A stretch of 8,385 nt of DNA from Nitrososphaerota archaeon (GTDB taxonomy: Archaea > Thermoproteota > Nitrososphaeria > Nitrososphaerales > Nitrosopumilaceae), in assembly GCA_022573065.1 (NCBI GenBank), contig JACZUQ010000026.1:1-8385 (forward strand). The letters are read 5' to 3'. The position numbers were made by a program, and so were the translations under genes. Shown here one piece after another: positions 5,973-8,385 of this stretch. Each line of letters begins with the position of its first letter. Position 1 is the stretch's first letter. Under the pieces are notes generated by a model that was given only the letters and a program-made list of their open reading frames with translations, was not told where the DNA came from and did no database searches.

Positions 5973-6668
5973 TTAAATTGACGCAAAGAAATTGAATATC
6001 GCATCTCCGTATACTAATTGTACAATAAATCCTGCAGTGATAAACAACATGTAAGGAACTCCAGGGGTTATCCACGTATTGGGTGTTGTACAAAATTCTG
6101 CATATTCTGCATTATGTAATACGAGATTCAATTTTTTGTTTTTGCCAGCCTTTTTTTCAATTGAAAAACTATATTTTGGATTTTTTGCTCTATACCCTAA
6201 AAACATGGCCATGATTCTTTTTCCTGTAGGTTCTTTAAATCCCTCAAAAATGTCGTTTTTCTTTGCAATCTCTATTAAATTCCTAAAGAAATTAAGAAAC
6301 AGTGGAATTATGGAAATCAACACTGCGTTAGTTAAAATTGTAAATGGAGTGATCATTCCATCAGAAAATGTAATTTGAGGCACTAGTGCAGCTAAAACTA
6401 TAATTGCAAAAGCATCTGCTCCTCCAAAGAATCCTATTCTCCAGATTATTAGTACAACTGGGGCAACAATTAGGGATATTCCAATGTTTACTAATGCTTC
6501 TGAAAGGTTTGGCTCAAAAATTATTAAAACTACAGCCAAAGCACCAAAAATTATCCAAACTAAATCATTAATTTCTCTTTTAGTCACATCTGTATATGAT
6601 GCATACCCTAACATTCCAATAGCTAAAACAATTCGCAGATGATTAAGATCAATTAATGTTTCAATCAT
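5973..6668 (-). CDS. Archaeal type IV prepilin peptidase (A24 family, class III signal peptidase)
   Basis: This 231-residue integral membrane aspartyl protease cuts the class III signal peptides of pilins and, in motile archaea, archaellins. The two catalytic Asp residues are visible: Asp27 in YTDVTKREIND and Asp85 in FFGGADAFA, the archaeal form of the GxGD motif. Hydrophobic helices lie at about 11-25, 36-52, 58-77, 86-98, 110-128 and 203-220. A charged cytoplasmic loop (about 130-195) sits before the last helix. The length matches FlaK/PibD relatives. No pilin or archaellum gene is nearby, so the substrates are elsewhere in the genome; adhesive type IV pili are the likelier clients in a Nitrosopumilus-like cell. 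The ATG at 6668 follows an A+T-rich promoter-like box. The histidine kinase follows 84 bases later. Confidence 0.88.
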   Translation of the reverse strand: MIETLIDLNHLRIVLAIGMLGYASYTDVTKREINDLVWIIFGALAVVLIIFEPNLSEALVNIGISLIVAPVVLIIWRIGFFGGADAFAIIVLAALVPQITFSDGMITPFTILTNAVLISIIPLFLNFFRNLIEIAKKNDIFEGFKEPTGKRIMAMFLGYRAKNPKYSFSIEKKAGKNKKLNLVLHNAEYAEFCTTPNTWITPGVPYMLFITAGFIVQLVYGDAIFNFFASI

Positions 6669-6690
6669 TTTTCTCTCTTTTTGAATATGA

Positions 6691-6709
6691 AGTTATTTTA
6701 TTATTTATT
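6691..6709 (-). promoter_or_regulatory. TATA-like region upstream of the prepilin peptidase
   Basis: On the minus strand this is an A+T-only run ending in TAAAATAAC, centred about 28 bases before the ATG at 6668. That suits initiation at or a few bases before the start codon. The same AAAATAAC word lies at a similar distance before the small ORF at 7609-7716. Confidence 0.38.
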
Positions 6710-6751
6710 GACTTGTTTGCGTAATTGCATGAAATTGAGTATATTCTAACC

Positions 6752-6801
6752 AAAAAAAGAAAAATAAGAAAGGTGGGAGATATGAAAAATCTATTTTTCA
6801 T
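6752..6801 (-). terminator. Inverted repeat plus T-rich tract after the trmB-like gene
   Basis: Just past the TGA of the regulator gene there is a perfect 8-base inverted repeat, ATGAAAAA and TTTTTCAT, with a 4-base loop (6782-6801). About a dozen bases later the minus strand runs into a T-rich tract (6752-6770, including T7). Hairpin plus T tract fits a transcription end for the regulator unit. The tract alone could suffice in archaea. Confidence 0.5.
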
Positions 6802-6802
6802 C

Positions 6803-7612
6803 TCATGAAGCCAATACTTTTTCGATAGGCTTTGCTTTTTTCCACAAGTGTGAACACAGGCTAAACATGTTATTGATCATTTCTTTAGAATTTGTGTACA
6901 GGATGGAGTCATTATCATCATTCAAGTCCATGGTTTCTTTAATTGAACCTGACATGATTAGCTGACCTCCTTCTTCTACAACTAATCTGCTTTTTGATGG
7001 TAGTTTTCCTACCCTAGTTTCAGTAGCTTTTAGTCTACTGATGAGTGGCAATACACTATCAATTGCTGTATCAGTTAGAACTCTAACCTCTCCTCCATTT
7101 TTCTTGCATAATACTATTTTTTCTGGAATTGCGGTATGGTACATTCTAAGGATGTCTTCGGCAGTTGTAACGATGTAGATTATTTTGGAAGATTCTTGTA
7201 TCATTTTTCCAACTCGCGAATAAATATTTGAGCGACCTTGGATAATTGATATTGAGGAGACCTCAGAAACATGTTGTGGTCTGTTTAAATCCTTTAGGTC
7301 CTTGACTATTTTGTTTGATAGCTTCTGCATTGTAGTAATTTCGTCTTCTTTACGTTGAATTACTGTGGTCAATGCATCTGCAGGCGGAACTGCCTCACAG
7401 ATGGTAGGGTTTGAAAACGTTGTCGTAATCAATCCCATATCTCTAAGCTTATTTAGTGACCTGTATGCCTTGCCTCTATCGATATCGAGTTTGGTAGACA
7501 TTTTACCTACTGTAAGAGAACCAATTCTCAAAAGGCCCAAATACATGGTAGAGTCGGTCTTGTCAAGGCCAAAGTAAGATAGTTCTGTGAGTAGTTCTTC
7601 TTCTATGCTCAT
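6803..7612 (-). CDS. TrmB-family transcriptional regulator
   Basis: This 269-residue protein has the TrmB layout. An N-terminal winged helix-turn-helix (about 12-68) includes the recognition region STKLDIDRGKAYRSLNKLRDMGLI. A coiled-coil linker (about 85-110) is followed by a C-terminal effector/dimer domain (about 118-260) with strands SISIIQG and SKIIYIVTT and the terminal LWKKAKP. TrmB proteins of Euryarchaeota bind sugars and control sugar transport; thaumarchaea carry several relatives whose ligands are not known. An in-frame TGA three codons before the ATG fixes the start. That ATG overlaps the stop of a 35-codon upstream ORF as ATGA, and a GGAGG inside that ORF lies too far away (16 bases) for a normal ribosome-binding site. 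Translation by coupling is therefore likely. Target genes cannot be told. Confidence 0.88.
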   Translation of the reverse strand: MSIEEELLTELSYFGLDKTDSTMYLGLLRIGSLTVGKMSTKLDIDRGKAYRSLNKLRDMGLITTTFSNPTICEAVPPADALTTVIQRKEDEITTMQKLSNKIVKDLKDLNRPQHVSEVSSISIIQGRSNIYSRVGKMIQESSKIIYIVTTAEDILRMYHTAIPEKIVLCKKNGGEVRVLTDTAIDSVLPLISRLKATETRVGKLPSKSRLVVEEGGQLIMSGSIKETMDLNDDNDSILYTNSKEMINNMFSLCSHLWKKAKPIEKVLAS

Positions 7613-7716
7613 ATCTGCTCACTCTTACCCTCCAATCTAGCCTGGGTTTTTCCTGCTTTCGCAGATGTCTTGTTATTTTTTGTTGTGACCATTATTCCCG
7701 AGTTTGTATATTTCAT
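7609..7716 (-). CDS. Small basic protein, 35 residues, coupled to the TrmB-type regulator
   Basis: ATG at 7714-7716 opens 35 codons that end in TGA at 7609-7611, overlapping the regulator ATG by 4 bases. The product is rich in Lys, Thr, Ala and Gln, with no hydrophobic segment and no Cys. A second ATG lies at codon 9 (7690-7692). The first start is preferred because a TATA-like box is centred 26-27 bases before it, the archaeal spacing for a leaderless message. I do not recognise the protein. It may be a true small protein, a leader peptide that lets ribosomes reach the regulator start, or both. The 4-base overlap and promoter spacing are seen directly; function is inference. Confidence 0.5.
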   Translation of the reverse strand: MKYTNSGIMVTTKNNKTSAKAGKTQARLEGKSEQI

Positions 7717-7738
7717 ACAAGCTAATCAGTAGCAGTAT

Positions 7739-7746
7739 GTTATTTT
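7739..7746 (-). promoter_or_regulatory. TATA-like promoter element of the 35-residue ORF/TrmB unit
   Basis: The minus strand reads AAAATAAC inside TTGGAAAATAACATA. Its centre lies 26-27 bases before the ATG at 7716. It is the best promoter candidate in the 89-base gap after purK, and places the transcription start at the first base of the small ORF. Confidence 0.42.
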
Positions 7747-7805
7747 CCAAACTTACAAAACTCTTCTCAAATTCAACACTTGACTAAAAAGGGTATTTTG
7801 GAATT

Positions 7806-8385
7806 TCAGATTGGCTCAATTTTGATTGATTTTTTTAAATTTTCCAATTTTTTTAGTAGTGAATCGATATTTTCAGAATTATCCAAATCCACTACATTTA
7901 GGTGACCTAATTTCCTTTTTGGTTTAGATGTCATTTTACTATACATTTTAAGAAAAACTCCTTTCTGATGGGCCATTGTAACTGGTTTATATTTTCCTGT
8001 AAAATTTTTTGGTCCAAGAATGTTCCACATTATTGCATTTTTCAATAACTGCGTGTTACCTAAATCCAATCCGAGAATAGCACGCAAATGTTGTTCAAAC
8101 TGAGATGTTTCACTTGATTGTAATGTATGATGTCCTGAATTATGTACTCTTGGAGCTATTTCATTAATTATAATTTGATCGTTTTTTGTTACAAACATTT
8201 CAATTCCAAATACTCCAGCTCCTTTTAGAACATCCATTGTTTTTTTCGCAACTTGTTCTGCATTTTCAATAATTTCTTTGCTCACTCTCGCAGGTGCTAT
8301 CGTGGTCCTGAGAATATTTTCTTCATGTATATTTTCAACTAGAGGATATGTTCCAATTTCTCCTTTGGTATTTCTTACAGCAATC
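7806..8385 (-). CDS. purK: N5-carboxyaminoimidazole ribonucleotide synthase, C-terminal part (5' end outside window)
   Basis: The frame is open from the right edge to a TGA at 7806-7808 and gives 192 residues; the true start lies beyond 8385. PurK uses ATP and bicarbonate to carboxylate aminoimidazole ribonucleotide in purine synthesis. The visible part matches the ATP-grasp domain and C-terminus of PurK: YPLVENIH near the left end of the fragment, the PAR segment, then NEIAPRVHNSGHHT (metal and ATP binding), SQFEQHLRAILGL, and the C-terminal KRKLGHLNVV, the RKxGHV-like motif of the family. The GTG at 8283-8285 is an internal Val codon and not a start. purE often neighbours purK but does not follow it here, and may lie upstream outside the window. 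The next gene, 89 bases on, has its own promoter-like box. Confidence 0.92.
   Translation of the reverse strand, partial: IAVRNTKGEIGTYPLVENIHEENILRTTIAPARVSKEIIENAEQVAKKTMDVLKGAGVFGIEMFVTKNDQIIINEIAPRVHNSGHHTLQSSETSQFEQHLRAILGLDLGNTQLLKNAIMWNILGPKNFTGKYKPVTMAHQKGVFLKMYSKMTSKPKRKLGHLNVVDLDNSENIDSLLKKLENLKKSIKIEPI

Noticed and set aside
5866..6093. Minus-strand ORF of 75 codons overlapping the end of the prepilin peptidase and the start of the kinase
   Set aside because: Its first half is an out-of-frame reading of the peptidase, and its ATG lies inside that gene. Only the piece at 5889-5972 looks coding-like, and that is reported as a possible frameshift or extension rather than as a gene.
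6079..6378. Plus-strand ORF of 99 codons
   Set aside because: It is antisense to the prepilin peptidase, which has both catalytic Asp motifs.
7365..7577. Plus-strand ORF of 70 codons
   Set aside because: It is antisense to the helix-turn-helix region of the TrmB-type regulator.
7627..7633. GGAGG motif as a ribosome-binding site for the TrmB-type regulator
   Set aside because: It ends about 16 bases before the ATG, too far for normal Shine-Dalgarno spacing, and lies within the 35-codon ORF.
7806..8285. A complete 159-codon gene starting at GTG 8283-8285
   Set aside because: The frame stays open to the window edge and the upstream residues match PurK, so the GTG is an internal Val codon.

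Overview
The window is A+T-rich archaeal DNA that most resembles an ammonia-oxidising thaumarchaeon (Nitrososphaerota, Nitrosopumilus-like). The reasons are a TrmB-family regulator, an archaeal A24 prepilin peptidase, a SCP-x-like thiolase coupled to a DUF35 protein, an F420-type luciferase-like oxidoreductase, several TTG starts, and TATA-like boxes about 20-27 bases before start codons with no clear Shine-Dalgarno motif. The lineage is an inference from gene content and was not confirmed by any search. Almost all coding is on the minus strand, so transcription runs from high to low coordinates. Only two short pieces lie on the plus strand.

From right to left: the 3' part of purK (purine synthesis) enters from the right edge. 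Next is a two-gene unit made of an unrecognised 35-residue ORF whose stop overlaps the start of a TrmB-type regulator, closed by an inverted repeat and T-rich tract. An archaeal prepilin peptidase follows, then a soluble coiled-coil histidine kinase. A possible 54-residue ORF sits behind the kinase. Next is a tight four-gene envelope-type operon: a four-helix membrane protein, a 43-residue zinc-binding miniprotein, a DedA/VTT membrane protein and a sugar-phosphate nucleotidyltransferase. A lone plus-strand 60-codon ORF separates this from the last operon, LLM oxidoreductase - thiolase - DUF35, whose genes overlap by 8 and 4 bases. At the left edge is the end of a plus-strand gene that looks like a C2H2 zinc finger.

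Functionally there are three themes. The first is acyl-CoA/cofactor chemistry, in which thiolase and DUF35 probably form a complex and the flavin/F420 enzyme supplies a redox step. The second is cell envelope and glycan precursor handling (nucleotidyltransferase, DedA, small membrane protein). The third is surface and regulation (prepilin peptidase, histidine kinase, TrmB). The least explained items are three very short ORFs (43, 35 and 54 residues). Two of them are coupled to a known gene by 4-base overlaps. No RNA genes, CRISPR arrays or insertion sequences were seen.
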